A stretch of 64,000 nt of DNA from Symsagittifera roscoffensis (taxonomy: Eukaryota; Xenacoelomorpha; Acoela; Convolutidae): NCBI RefSeq assembly GCF_963678635.1, contig NC_087068.1, positions 37,209,436 through 37,273,435 on the forward strand, written 5' to 3'. Of this stretch, positions 32,240 to 44,254 are shown piece by piece. The notes beneath the pieces are model-generated. The model ran no database searches and was not told where the DNA came from. It saw only the letters and a list, made by a program, of their open reading frames with translations. How positions within the stretch are numbered: the first letter of the stretch is position 1; each line of letters opens with the position of its first letter. A program made the translations under genes and the position numbers.

Positions 32240-34050
32240 ACTTCTCTGGGAGGAAAAGATTTGTCAATTTCCGAACTTCTTTTTTCATCTGTAACGATCA
32301 AAACTCAAAAAAACGAGTGTTTTAAGGAAAAAAAGCAAATATGAAAATCCAAAAAATACGATGCTATTCTAATTTTCCTAGCTGTAAATTAGGTTCCTTA
32401 GATCTTCATTATTACAAAAATTTATCTATCAAAAAGTGTTACTTCCAATTTGAGGCTGTTTTGGAAATTTTCTGGTCAAACTCAAACCCGTTTTTGCATA
32501 GTTAAAAAGCAACTGAGCAGTTTTCGTAATTTTTCTTGCAGTGAATTTTTTGTTTTGTTATTTGCCTCTGTTGTCAAATTTTTCGAGTTTCTTCTTTGTT
32601 TTGATATTTTACTTGTGTCATCTTCACCCATTAAATTGTATAATGTATCTACTGGGTAAGTTTTTTTGTAAATTTATATAAAAATGAAAAAATTAAGCAG
32701 ATGTATGCAGTGTGTTTCCCGTGCTTACGTTTTTGAGTCGAATTTACGCTAAAAAATTATTCTGAATAGTCTCATGGGATCAATTTCCAGTTGTTTCGCA
32801 ACAGTTTCTCTGATGAACCATATATTAGAACTCCATATAGAAAAGTAGGCTGCTAAAAGCTTTGTACGCACGTATCAACTGCTGTACGTATCAACGTCGA
32901 ACAAAACCCAAAAAGTGTTCACTTTTTTCTCAAAAAAAAAGAAACGTGATAAACAAAACTCAAATCAATTTCTTTCTGTTACAAAAATTCTTGTTTTTAT
33001 TTTACGGTTTCCATGATGAAAATGTTTTCTTTCAGCCATATTTCAATTTTGTTTAGTGATGTTTGAATCTTTGTTTGATGCAAAGGTTCACATGTTACGA
33101 AAAAAAAGATGTTTACACAGTAAAAATTACTCATAATTTCTATTGGAAACGCTTGAAAAGGTTGAATTGATAAAAAAAATTGATTGTTCAATGACAAACT
33201 TGTTTTTTTTCTGATGTAATTGATAAAAGTTTCCCTACCAAGCACTTTTCTAAAAAAGAAAATAATATAGGAGATTCAAAGCAAAAATATCAGTTTCAAA
33301 ATACACTAATTAAAAACTGATGAGACACTCATCCTCATCCACTAACCAATAAGCAGAAAATCTTTGCCTAAATTTTACAAATGCTTAAATAATTCGAATT
33401 CATACAAAACTTTCAAATATTGAAGAATGAAAAGAATTTTTTTAACCAGTTTCTTTTGAAGAATAACTGTGAGCAAAAAATCATCTTTGGTTGCCAAACT
33501 CATATTTTCAATGGAAATAGTTTGTACTTTAAAAATATCTGCAACGTTAATCCGATAATTGTAGTAATCGAGACCATCAAGTTGAAAGAAAAGAGCAAGC
33601 TGTGAAATTTGGCGGATTTGGGGATGCCTTCATGGCCCTTCATCTTTAAATAAAAAAATTCAAAATCTGGATTTAAATACATAAGTTTAAAGATTACAGA
33701 AATTGATTTAGATGGTGAACAATAGCTTGTATGTATTGCAAATTTCTACAATGCTACATAAATACTTGTCTTAAAACTAAGCAATGTTTTTTCTCAAACT
33801 GTGAGAACACATTCGTTAGTACAAACGATTAAGACTGCTCGTATCAAGGCAAAGTTTTCCCTTTAAGAAAACCAATTAGCTTCCTCAATTTAATTTGAAA
33901 GCGATGTGCGGGAAAATTCTGAATGTAAACATAAAACGAGCAGTTTAGACAGACTCTTGGCAGGTTACTATAGTTATGTGATCACCCAGATGGTACCCTG
34001 CAGATAAAAAAAATCGATCCACTCAGGTAACAGAGTTTTGTAATATTGGC
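32240..34050. other. AT-rich non-coding region
   Basis: No frame with a family motif was found on either strand. The ORFs here are short and Phe/Lys/Asn rich, as expected by chance at this composition. Confidence 0.5.
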
Positions 34051-34190
34051 CTTAAAAAAACTACCCCGAACATATCTATTTCTCAGTTTCTTCGAAAAGG
34101 GGAACAATAATCATAGCACGAGCCTAGTGTTTTGGCTGTTTGTGTGCGAAATCATCTAATTGCAATCTTAAAAAAGCTGAATGCAAACAG
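34051..34190. repeat. Dispersed repeat with CCCCGARCA box, copy 1
   Basis: This 140-bp block, starting CTTAAAAAAACTACCCCGAA, reappears at 34871-35009 in the same orientation with few differences (shared words include TTCGAAAAGG, ACGAGCCTAGTG and AAAAAGCTGAATGCAAAC). Confidence 0.75.
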
Positions 34191-34870
34191 ACATAAAATC
34201 ATGTTTATAGTTCAACGTTAGATAAAAGTGCTTCCAGTGGTATAAAAAAAAATCAATTGGGCTATAAAAATTTATCTGTAAAATTGCTTTATGGAGGTTG
34301 TCGGCTAATCATTCCAGAAAAGTCAAAGATAATGATGTTTTGGTTCTATTGAGACTTGAAAAACAAAACGGATTCAATTGTGTTTTAAATTATTATGCGC
34401 TTCAACAACAACCATTCAAGTTTTTTCAGCTTTATCAGGTTAGCCATAAAAAAGAACATGGATTAAAAGATGCAACTTGTTCAATTTTTGATGCTTTGCT
34501 AAATGTTAAATATGTTTTTAAAATTTTCTCAGAAAAAAAATGCAATTTGTAAGAAAAAGCTTTGCTTAATTTTTTTTTACCGTTTATGAGCTTCCGTAGT
34601 TTGAGGGTCATTTCATTGGAATCTACAAGTTTATGAGCAAAAAATAAGAATGCACCCAATAAGACAGAGCGGCGCATAAGTTTAACTCATTGGAATTTAG
34701 TCAGTTACTGTACTTGGAATTAACGAAAAACAAATATCCACTTGTAACAAGTATGATCTTTTATATACTGATTGATACAATAATTGAGCATGAAAATTCA
34801 AAATTTTTTGAATGTAGAAAAAATTTATAGCAAAATTGCAAAACCAATTGCAAACCAAGAGCTAAAGTAC

Positions 34871-35009
34871 CTTAAAAAAACTACCCTGAGCATATCTATT
34901 TCTCACTTTCTTCGAAAAGGGAAATAATAATCATAACACGAGCCTAGTGTTTTCGGCTATTTGTGTGCAAAATGATCTAATTGCAATCTCAAAAAAGCTG
35001 AATGCAAAC
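34871..35009. repeat. Dispersed repeat with CCCCGARCA box, copy 2
   Basis: Direct repeat of 34051-34190. Related boxes occur at 41812, 41990, 42312 and 61235. Confidence 0.75.
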
Positions 35010-37123
35010 TAAATTTCAGGTCTTTATAATAGCTTGAAATAGTTCAGAGTTTTGTAGAAGTTTCAGTGGATTCTTTGGAATTTAAAATTCACAATTTTCC
35101 TAAGAAAAAAACTTGGCTACCCTGAAAAAGTTTATAGCAAAATTGCAAATAAATTGTAAAATAATTTTCAAACTTGTGGATCTCCTGGACTAATTCGTCT
35201 TCTGGCATCATCTATTACAATAGACTTATTCGATCATGTTTGCATTTTGAAGACCCGATTTAATCGATACGTTCCTTTATGTTGGTTGAAGTTTTACTAA
35301 CTCGATTTTGTTATAAATTCATTTTTTTTCATTAATTTTGTCTTTTTTGGCTCAATAGGTTTCGGCTTTTTTAAAATATATACCTAGTTTATTTTCTATG
35401 AGTCATTTGATTAGCACAAAAAAAATTTCTTTATGCATGTGTGTGTGATCTGAGGGGAACGTGGATTTAGAATTTTTTCTTTAAATTAGAAAATTTTTCG
35501 TCAGTAAAGGATTCTGCTCAGGTTGTTTTTTGATTTATTACCGCTTGTTAAATAAAAAGTCAAGCTCAATGAAATTTGAGCAAATCTGGCGTAGACGCAA
35601 CACAGCAGCTTGCGACGACAAAGTCCACTGGATCAAATCCGTCTGTGACCTATTTTTTTTGCAAACTAGAGTTCCCTTGGCCCGATTTTTTGAAAGCTCA
35701 GTTTTTTTCAAGCTACTGTAACCCCCATGCTTGAGACAAAACCAGCAAACAAGTCAGCAACCACGCTAAGCATTGCATTTTCAAATTCAAATTAGAGGGC
35801 TGAAAATCATTCAAAATTCTTTAAGTTTTTAAGCAAGCAATGAAATTTTGGAAGTAATTTAATAGTTGAAATTGCTTCACAAAAATCATAAAATTGTCAA
35901 GCGAAGAAGCTTGCAAGCATTTCAAAGTGGTTGTGCAGGCATGAACTGATCCGTAACAACACAGTTTTGTGCGAACAAAGAATGCCCTCTGAAATTGCTT
36001 CTAAAGACTGATGTAAATTTTGAAGGTACGATAAGATTCACTGAATGTTTTGAGATTTCAAAAATTTTTCAGGGTTTGATTTGAAAGAAAAACTTTTATA
36101 GGAGAACAAATCAAGCAAATAGTCTTGGATAGTTCCAGGTTTTGATTGCAAGTAGCTCTCTAGATGAAACTTCGATCAAATTTAGGCCACTTCGAAGATC
36201 TGAATTGATTATTCAACAGGCGATTAACCAATGCATTTTTCCTCAAGTTAATATGAACGCTTTAACTGACTGGTGAAAAATATATAAGGTTTTTAATGCA
36301 AGGGATTCAAACAATGAAACAAAAAAAACAATTGAAGTTGACCTTGATTAATGAGTCAAATCATTATTTCTAGCGATGCAGTTCAAAATCAATTCATTTT
36401 TGACGTTTTTAAAAAATCCAGGAATAAAAATAGCAAATGCTTTGATCAATAAAACTATGAAAAGTCTGAAATTTTTTTTCAAGTTTTTCGCAAAAAATTC
36501 AATTGTTTTATGATATCAACTCAAGAAATATCTCTTTTAAAAGTTTAATTTAATTTTGAAGGCTGGAATTGATTTGCTACAAGCAACTTCAGTGGGCATC
36601 ATCGCAAACTAATAAACTTTGAAATAGTTTATGTCGACTTTGATGAAAATTGGAATTGGCTCACAAAAAAATATGTTTTTCAAACCGTTTTTTCAAGAAA
36701 TGACACTTTGCGATATGTTTTAATCATTATTAGATTCTCAAATTTTAAAAATTTGAAGCAATCATTTTAAACGAAAAACTTTTTTGAATATTTTCACGCT
36801 GTTTTTGAGGCTTTATCTAGACACTCAACTGAACTAAGGTTAACGCATTTTAAAAGCTGCGACTGATTCGCAGAAGGAGCAAAAGTCATTTAAATATTTA
36901 AACAACACTTTTTTGAATATTTCAAAACAAATTGCATAAACATTCGACCTTGGCTAAAATGAAGCTCATGAATGAGGTAAATTTCATCCAGAAGTCATTG
37001 TAGGTCAAGCTTTTACAGTATTTGTGCTTTTTGCTGAATCACTATCCCGTTCCTATTTCGTTAATAATTGCCGTAAATAAAATAGGCCTAAGCATTACGT
37101 CCATAGAAGACTTGCGTTTCAAT
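35010..37123. other. AT-rich non-coding region
   Basis: No gene, RNA or clear repeat was recognised. Confidence 0.5.
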
Positions 37124-37556
37124 CAGGGGCGGATTTAGGGGGGGGCGGGGGGGGCGGACGCCCCCTCCTCAGGGATTCGACCCCCTGCCGACCCAAAGGG
37201 TCCCCCCTTTGATACTTTTTCAGAAATCCATTTTTGGCCGACCGACCCTAAAATTTTTCTAAAGGCGCCTTCGGCGCCGCCAATATATACTAATTTTGAG
37301 GGGGAGCGCGCGACAAAAAAACGCGATTTTTTTGTCAAAATTTTTCAAAAATTGCCCAAAAACGGCTTTTTTGACTGTTTTTTCAAAAATTTGCCTGCGG
37401 CGCAGAAAATTTAGCCAAAGTAGGGCCAAAACAGTGCTTTGAGAGAGCTCGAAAAATCAATTTGGTCTACCTAAAAAAAAAAAAAAGGTCGTCAAAATTT
37501 TGGAAAATTTTTTGAAAATCCGCCCCCCCCTCGAGAAAATCCTAGATCCGCCCCTG
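37124..37556. mobile_element. hAT-type MITE with intact TIRs and 8-bp target duplication
   Basis: This 433-bp element starts CAGGGGCGGATTTAGG and ends CCTAGATCCGCCCCTG, an imperfect inverted repeat. The flanks are a perfect 8-bp duplication, GTTTCAAT, at 37116-37123 and 37557-37564. Eight-base duplications and CAGGGGCGG-type ends are hallmarks of the hAT superfamily. It contains no transposase. The interior is G/C-rich at the ends and T-rich in the middle. The intact ends suggest a recent insertion. Confidence 0.9.
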
Positions 37557-37849
37557 GTTTCAATAGCATATAGATTTTTGTACAATTCGAACTAATTCTT
37601 TTTGCGTTTTTTCTAGTTACTTCTCACTACTTATCATTTTACCAAACAATTACAGATGGTGTCTTCGAGCAAGAGGTTCATTTTAACATTTTTCAGTTTA
37701 GGTTGATTTTTTGAATTATTTTTCTTTGCATAACGTCTCTCGTATCATCACAAAACTAAAACTGGCTGAACAAAGTTAACCAATCATTATCAAGGAGCTG
37801 CATGAGTCCTGATAAGAAATGAAAATTACCATACCTGCGGAGTATGTAA

Positions 37850-38130
37850 CAAAAAACGGATTCCAATCCCCCTCTCAGGGATTCGACCACCTTTCAACCC
37901 AAAGGGTTCCCCGATTGGTCTTTTTTAAGACATTCATTTTCGTTCGATACACACTAAAAATTTTCAAAAAGCGCCTTGGTCGGCAAAAAATTCAAGATGG
38001 GAGCGGATGCCCAAAAATCTAAAAAGTGACTAAAAACTTCGTTTTTGGTCTTTTTTTTCTACTCGCTACGGCGCAGAAAATGTGAAAAGCATGTGGTGTG
38101 TCCATATAAATCTCCTCAAGAAAATCCTAG
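37850..38130. mobile_element. Decayed copy of the same hAT MITE
   Basis: It shares CTCAGGGATTCGACC and CCCAAAGGGT near its left end and AAGAAAATCCTAGAT near its right end with the element at 37124-37556. The terminal bases and some interior sequence are lost. Confidence 0.7.
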
Positions 38131-38460
38131 ATTTGCGTTTTACAAAGTTTGCACTTTTATTTGTTCAGTTTAAGGAGGATTTTAAGTACCTTTAGAGATA
38201 AGAGTATCATAAGTAGCCATGAAGTTCAAGGTGAACAAATATAACTTCAAATTTGTATTGAATAGATTTCTCAGAAGATAAGATTCCAAGAAGAGATTAC
38301 ATTTAAAGTAAACAGCACAAGGTAAAACCACTCAAAAATTTTGAAAACTTTAATACTGAGAAACTTTGAGCTTGTCATTTGCAGAATTGTCAACCAGATA
38401 AAAAGTCGCATAGTTCAATATCGCTGTTTTCAAACTATTCTTTTTCAAGAGTCACTCGAA

Positions 38461-38762
38461 ATGTTCAGAAACAATGACGTGTTTGGGTTCTTTGCATATC
38501 AATCAACAATATACAACGCATTCCGGCCAAAATATCCGGATGAACTGGTTAAATACATAGTAAAATATGTGAAGGACTCAAAGAATCTAGATTTTGAAAG
38601 CGCGGGTAGAATCCGTGGAGCTGCTTTGGATGTAGCTCGTGGCACTGGTTAATTTACCAGAATACTGTTTCCATATTTCAACACCGAGTGCGGTTTTGAT
38701 CGCAGCGAGTCAATGTTGAGCGTCGCCAAGCAACAAACTTTGTCCAATGTTGAGTACGCAAG
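38461..38762 (+). pseudogene. SAM-dependent methyltransferase exon with one stop codon
   Basis: From an ATG at 38461 the frame reads FAYQSTIYNAFRPKYPDELV, then motif I LDVARGTG. A TAA (38650-38652) stands where Gln is usual, followed in the same frame by FTRILFPYFNTECGFDRSES and a final NVEYA before a GTAAGA donor at 38763. This is the N-terminal part of a class I (type 11) methyltransferase of the small-molecule kind; Arg replaces the common Cys/Gly in motif I. There is no downstream exon in the next kilobases. One nonsense codon and missing exons indicate a fragment. Confidence 0.7.
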
Positions 38763-38859
38763 GTAAGAACTGCAACGGTTAATCCTTTTTAGAAGGGACA
38801 AGGTGGGGAAGGGAATGCTACCCTGCTCTGTACTCTGATCCTTTTACTTATTAAGTTTC

Positions 38860-39085
38860 GATACGTCGCGCCAACCATGATTCCTTGGTATTCATACGTC
38901 TCACCATATATGTTTTGATGGTATCCATACGTCGCGCCATGCATGATACCATAGGAACCATACATTGCTAGCATCCATGGTGACATATCAATTCTCAACA
39001 GCCCTGATAAATTATCAAAATTGACTAATTTGAAGTCCCCCATAATAAAAAAAATGTGCAACTATACGTCGCGCCATGCATGAAA
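38860..39085. repeat. Short CpG-rich minisatellite
   Basis: Imperfect repeats of about 20-35 bp are built on ATACGTCGCGCCATGCATGA and CCATA. They occur at 38868, 38898, 38927 and 39064 with variants between. The tract stands out from the AT-rich surroundings by its CG dinucleotides. It produces a repetitive Tyr/Gly/Met-rich frame on the minus strand that is probably not a gene. Confidence 0.6.
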
Positions 39086-41739
39086 AATGTGTTATTTTAA
39101 CGTAAATTTACATCGGCAATTTTCATGGCTTCCGTGGAAGAACCATACATGGTGCGAAGTATGGTTGCACATTTTGGCCATATTGTTGTTGTTATTTACG
39201 CTCTAATTCTGGTATTTGCTGGTGTTTGGCAACTGCTGTTGTCTGTAGCATCGATTTTTATGTTCACTCCATTCAATTGAAGTCTAAAATTGCGTTTTTT
39301 TCCTGCTATCAAAAGATTTAATTTTGTCGAAAATCTTTTTAAAGTTTGTCAATACACTCAAATATCTAAATTCAAAACTATTTAATACAAAAATTTTGAA
39401 TAATTTTAGTCAGATGGAGATTTTTTTCTCCTCAATTTTGCTCCAATTTCAGATCAATTTTCCTCTATGAGTTCTATATTTGAATCAGCTTGCGAAAATT
39501 CCGCCCATTTCGAAGGTCGTTTTCCATCAATTCCTCATTTTCTGACCGGAATGTTTTGGGTGCTTTTTTTGTAGTCAGAAACCTGTGCTCCAGCAACAAA
39601 AAAAAACGGAAAATTGAAATTTCGGCATTTCCCGTGCTTGTTGTTAAGTATAAGTTTTATGTGCGGGAAATTTATGCGCAAAATAGATAGTGTTTGTGTT
39701 TGGACGTTTTATCTTCAATTGTGGTCATTATTGAAGACAGAAACATGTAATTTTCTCTCTCAATCAAGAGTCACTTTTGAGCAAAAGTTTTGTTCAAGAA
39801 ACAAGAACTAAGATGAGCCGAAAAGAAACCAGACTGCTGGTATCATGGCAAAGCCTTGAAATTTCCAACCGCCTATTAATTGCCCAGGGTCTCGAATCGT
39901 TTTTGGTACATCAAATATTGACATACTACAAATGTTAGGCTGATAATATCAAAGTGTTAAAACTTGAGTTGTTTATGGAATTAATCAGAACTCGAAAAAA
40001 ATAATTGTTTCCTCAAAAACATTCATTGTTAATTCATTATGTGATTCCTGACAATCTAGTTTATAGAATCTCACAATCTTGTTTGCACAACTTCAAACTT
40101 TGCGTTTTAAATAAAAATTGGGTTAAAAATAGTCTTGATATCATTTTCCATTTAAAGCAGCTCGCTTAGTAGCACCTTTAGAAGGACTAGAATGAAAAGA
40201 TGTACAGCCAAAAGTGTCTCAGAGTTGTACGCAATGCAACACATTTTGGTGACGAGGGGATTAAATCTTGCTTTAATGCTCTAGCCTTTGAAATATCTCG
40301 TCCGAATCGCTAGAAAATTTGAAAAGCTTGTGGTGTGCGGTTTCAAAGAAAGATCAAAAATAAAGTCATTTGGCTAACAATATGTAAACTTTGATATGTT
40401 CTGGAGTATCAGAACTTAAGAGTGAACTAAAAAGTGCGAAACACAAATTCAAAAAAAAAACATTTCTCTTTTTTCGATAAATCAGCATGAGTGCGATCCA
40501 CTATTTAATATAACAAGACGGCTTGTATCAGAGCGAAGCCCTGAACGTTCTGACTTCCCGTTAAGGTCAAAGCAAAAATTCATTTTTTAAGCAAATTTGT
40601 AAAATGACAAGACATTCAAAAAATATGCATTTTTTTTAGAATTTATATTTTGTATATGTCTCCCACATGCTGTCTTAAATTGAAGATGATGTTATACTTC
40701 AAAATTTTTCAGATGGTTCAAAAATGGCTACCTAAAAAGCCAAAACTTGTCTGAAAGAAACCATACCGTGCTCAAATAATCCATCCTTTTTAAGAAAATA
40801 TGTACCGTAACTAATCCATAGAATAGTTAAATTTTTCATAAAATTTTGCACTTACACTCAGCCAAAAAGTTGATGAAGAAAAATTAGAAAGGAAAAAATA
40901 AAACTACAAGAATTTTTGTTTCTTAGCGGAGAGACTTTAAGAAGCACTAAAAAATTTATAGCAAAGATTGAAAAAAAATCGAATTAATGCATTCTAATAT
41001 GTAGAGAAGACCATATAAAAAATGCAGGCTGAATTCCTAACTTTTTTCTCGTACTTGAGAGAAATTCATTTGTCAGAACTCAACTAAACTGACTGCAACA
41101 AAACCTAGCAATTTTCCACCTGATCGATGCTCACTTATATCTAATTTGATTTCTCAAGGGACTTTTTCATTTACTATTTGCAAAAACGATCAATGTCAAT
41201 GTAGACGTCTTGAATAATCCGACTGCCCTTTAAAATCTATGTTTTCATGCTCTATTATAAAAATAATTAAATTAGAAAAAATATATATAATTCATTTTTT
41301 TTGAAAGTTATTATAAAACCAAATATGGCACATAAGCTTCTTTTAACCAACTGGGAACGATTTCTAAGGCGGATTAACTCTCCGCTTACGCTTTAATAAC
41401 GCTAAATATATCAAGCGTTAATTGTCCCAAATTGATCAAAACTGGCTATCTTTAACCTCCCATAACTTTATGAAAAACAATAACAGGTGAAATATTTTTT
41501 CAAATTTAAGTGAAAAAAATACTTTTTGAATGATATAAAAAATTCTGTCAGAACTTGTTAGTAAAAAATCGAAATTTTTCTGAATAAAAAAAAACACCTA
41601 AAACACATTACTTTCGTTACAAATTTCGGAACAAAAGCAAGATGATAACAACAAAAACAACGAGCTTTAATTATCCCTAATAGCAAAATTGCCAATACTC
41701 AATAATTCCTAATTTTCCGAAAGGTGGTCACGGATAAAA
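39086..41739. other. AT-rich non-coding region
   Basis: No family motif was found on either strand. Confidence 0.5.
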
Positions 41740-42080
41740 TATCTTTGTAAAAGGTCATTTTGTTCTTTTCAGAGTAATGCCACCATGTACAAGCAGCCTT
41801 GGAAGGCAAATATTTGTGCTCGGGGTAGTTTTTATCTCCAGGCTAACTTCAGTTTTTTAGTTAACGTTTTTTGACAAGATTTTTAAATCATTCAGAGCAC
41901 TTTTAATGTCTTAAGATGAGGAAAGTTATTCTGAATGATTTGAAAACCTTGTTCAAAAGGGCTAACTAAAAAATTAAAGTTGGTCTGGAGATAAAAAAAA
42001 TTCACCCGAGCACAAATATTTTCTCTCCAAGACTGCTCGTTTGAAAAAAAAAACAAAATAACATTTTTGCTACTAGTAAC
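41740..42080. repeat. Foldback (long inverted repeat) element
   Basis: The left arm (about 41740-41900) contains AAATATTTGTGCTCGG, TTTTTATCTCCAGG and TTTTTTAGTTAAC. The right arm (about 41930-42080) contains their complements in reverse order (GTTCAAAAGGGCTAACTAA, CTGGAGATAAAAA, CCCGAGCACAAATATT). About 35 bp separates the arms near 41900-41930. The arms are imperfect, as in an old foldback MITE. The CCCGAGCACAAATATT box links it to the repeats at 34051, 34871, 42312 and 61235. Confidence 0.7.
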
Positions 42081-43809
42081 CAAACTTATAACGAAAAACC
42101 TGTATTAATACACAAAATGCGTTGCGCGTTAGTTCACCCAAAATAACTTAATTGCTAAATTTTAAACCCTCATAACTTCACCAAAAACGATCACAAGTGA
42201 GTTTTTCCGTTTTTTATCTCAGTTTATTGTTTTGTTGTTACTTTTCAAATAGTATATAAAATTTTTGCCGAAAATTACTGATTAAAAAGTCGAAGCATGA
42301 ATGGAGAAACAAACTATCCCGAGCACAATTATTCCGTCCAACTCATCAAAATTCAGAACAATGATAAGTGTTTTAAGAGATCTCGAGATTTTTTTGAAAG
42401 CTAAATTAGAAGTTTAAGTTATTAGCTTACACATTTTCTCAACTCGTTCTCAGCCAATTGAAATCAAAAAAATGTAGAAGGCTCAACCCAATTTTTTAAA
42501 ATTATCGTAGCAACCTAGACAAAAAGCAGGAGCAAAAAACTGAAGCTCCAAAAAATTTCTGCACCTTGAACATACAGAATTGCCTATGTTTTTCAATTTT
42601 TTCAAAGCTAAACCAGCTGTTACGAACAGAGGGCTAAATTTTAGTTGTTGCTGAGCAGTTTTTGAATTTTCTGATGAAAACAAATTCCATGACAGTAAAA
42701 ACTAAATGCAACGAATAATTTATTGACTATAATATCAATTAACAGTGAACAAAACTACGTGCATTTTTGAAAAAGAGTGAACATTTTCGAATAAATTTCT
42801 GGTTGTATTAAAGTAAAAGTGAGTTATTATTTTTGAAACAAGTGAAATGCGAAGCAACGCTCATCAATCTTTGGTTAATATCTTTACTGGGTAAGAAGAC
42901 AATAACTGACATTTGGTCTTCTCCTAATTTAAGATATCGTTCGCATAACGTAACTACTTCGATGCAATTTCAGATTAAATATGATGAAAAAATAAATTAA
43001 AGATGCCCTGGAATGGCAATCAAACAATGACATTGGTTTTTAAAGACTTGAATCTCAATTGAATCTTTGTTTTTATTTTTTTTTTACTCCTAACAGCCAA
43101 CAATAGGAGCAATTACATTACTTCACCTTTTCAAAAATATTTTGAAGCTCTTAATAATTTAGGTTTTCAGCATCATATGCATCATGAAACGCTAAGGTTT
43201 TCGGCATTTTAGGAAAATTTTTAAAGCGTGCGTTACATAGCCATAAAAAGTTGCAAACATTTTTGCAGGTCAAAAACTTTTCTGAATTTGAACTCAGGTA
43301 ATTAAAATCTTCATTTGAGTATATATTTTTTGTTTCGAATCGCGACGTATTCAAAACTTTTGGTTTCTCATGTCTCTGAAAGATCATGGGGCCAAGTGGG
43401 TCGACTGATCTCGGCCTGGTTTTCTAAAAACAACAAAGCCTAAATGTAAGTATCAACACGGGAGCGCTAATGTTTTGATGTCAAGTTTGTCAATTTTGAG
43501 TTATTGGCGTTTTCATTCAACCTCCTGCGCCCTCTGTCAGCAAGTGATAGAAATTTTAAAAAATATGATAGTTTTTTGAGAGGAGCCGTTTTTTCATTTT
43601 TTCAAAAAAAAAATGAAATTTGAGCTTCAGTTTTTTGTTTAACCATGACAAAAAAAATTCAGCTAGAAAATTTGTTGTAAATTTTCCACTGAATTCAAGC
43701 TTTTGAAATTAAAACTTTTATTTTCAATGGATTTTTTAAAAACATATTTGTCCTATGTTTGTTTTCTCTCTACAATGGATACTGATAACTTATCAAACTT
43801 TAATATGAT
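42081..43809. other. AT-rich non-coding region
   Basis: It contains one further CCCGAGCACAATTATTCC box near 42312 and no recognisable gene. Confidence 0.5.
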
Positions 43810-44254
43810 CAGTGATCTACTATTCTCCTACTTTATAAAGTGGTCGGAAAAGGCTTTCAATGATTCAAAAAGGTTAGAAACGGATTTTTAGAGGATTCTT
43901 CTAAGACTGGTTTAAAATATACAACAAACTTGGCATACCCAAATCAACTGATTCCTTACCTAGTAGCTTGTGATAAACTATCAGTATGATTAGGCTTCCA
44001 TTTGTCAACAAGGTTTGAAACAGTTCCAGTGGACGTAGCTTTGATCTTTTCTTCGGTGTTTAGTTTTGTACATAATTTTTTTTGGATTTGTTTTTTTACA
44101 ACAAGTTATCATATTAAGATTTCGTTGTACTAACTTTTAAGCAGACCATTTGGTTATCAGTTTTTATTTAAATCAAAAATTGGATTCAATTTTGCTGTCT
44201 AATAAATTATTGCGGGTAAACAAATAAAATGAATAAAAATAGGTAGGTTCTCTG

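Noticed and set aside
31887-32301. ORFs on both strands crossing 32040-32239
   Set aside because: They run through 200 N bases and are meaningless.
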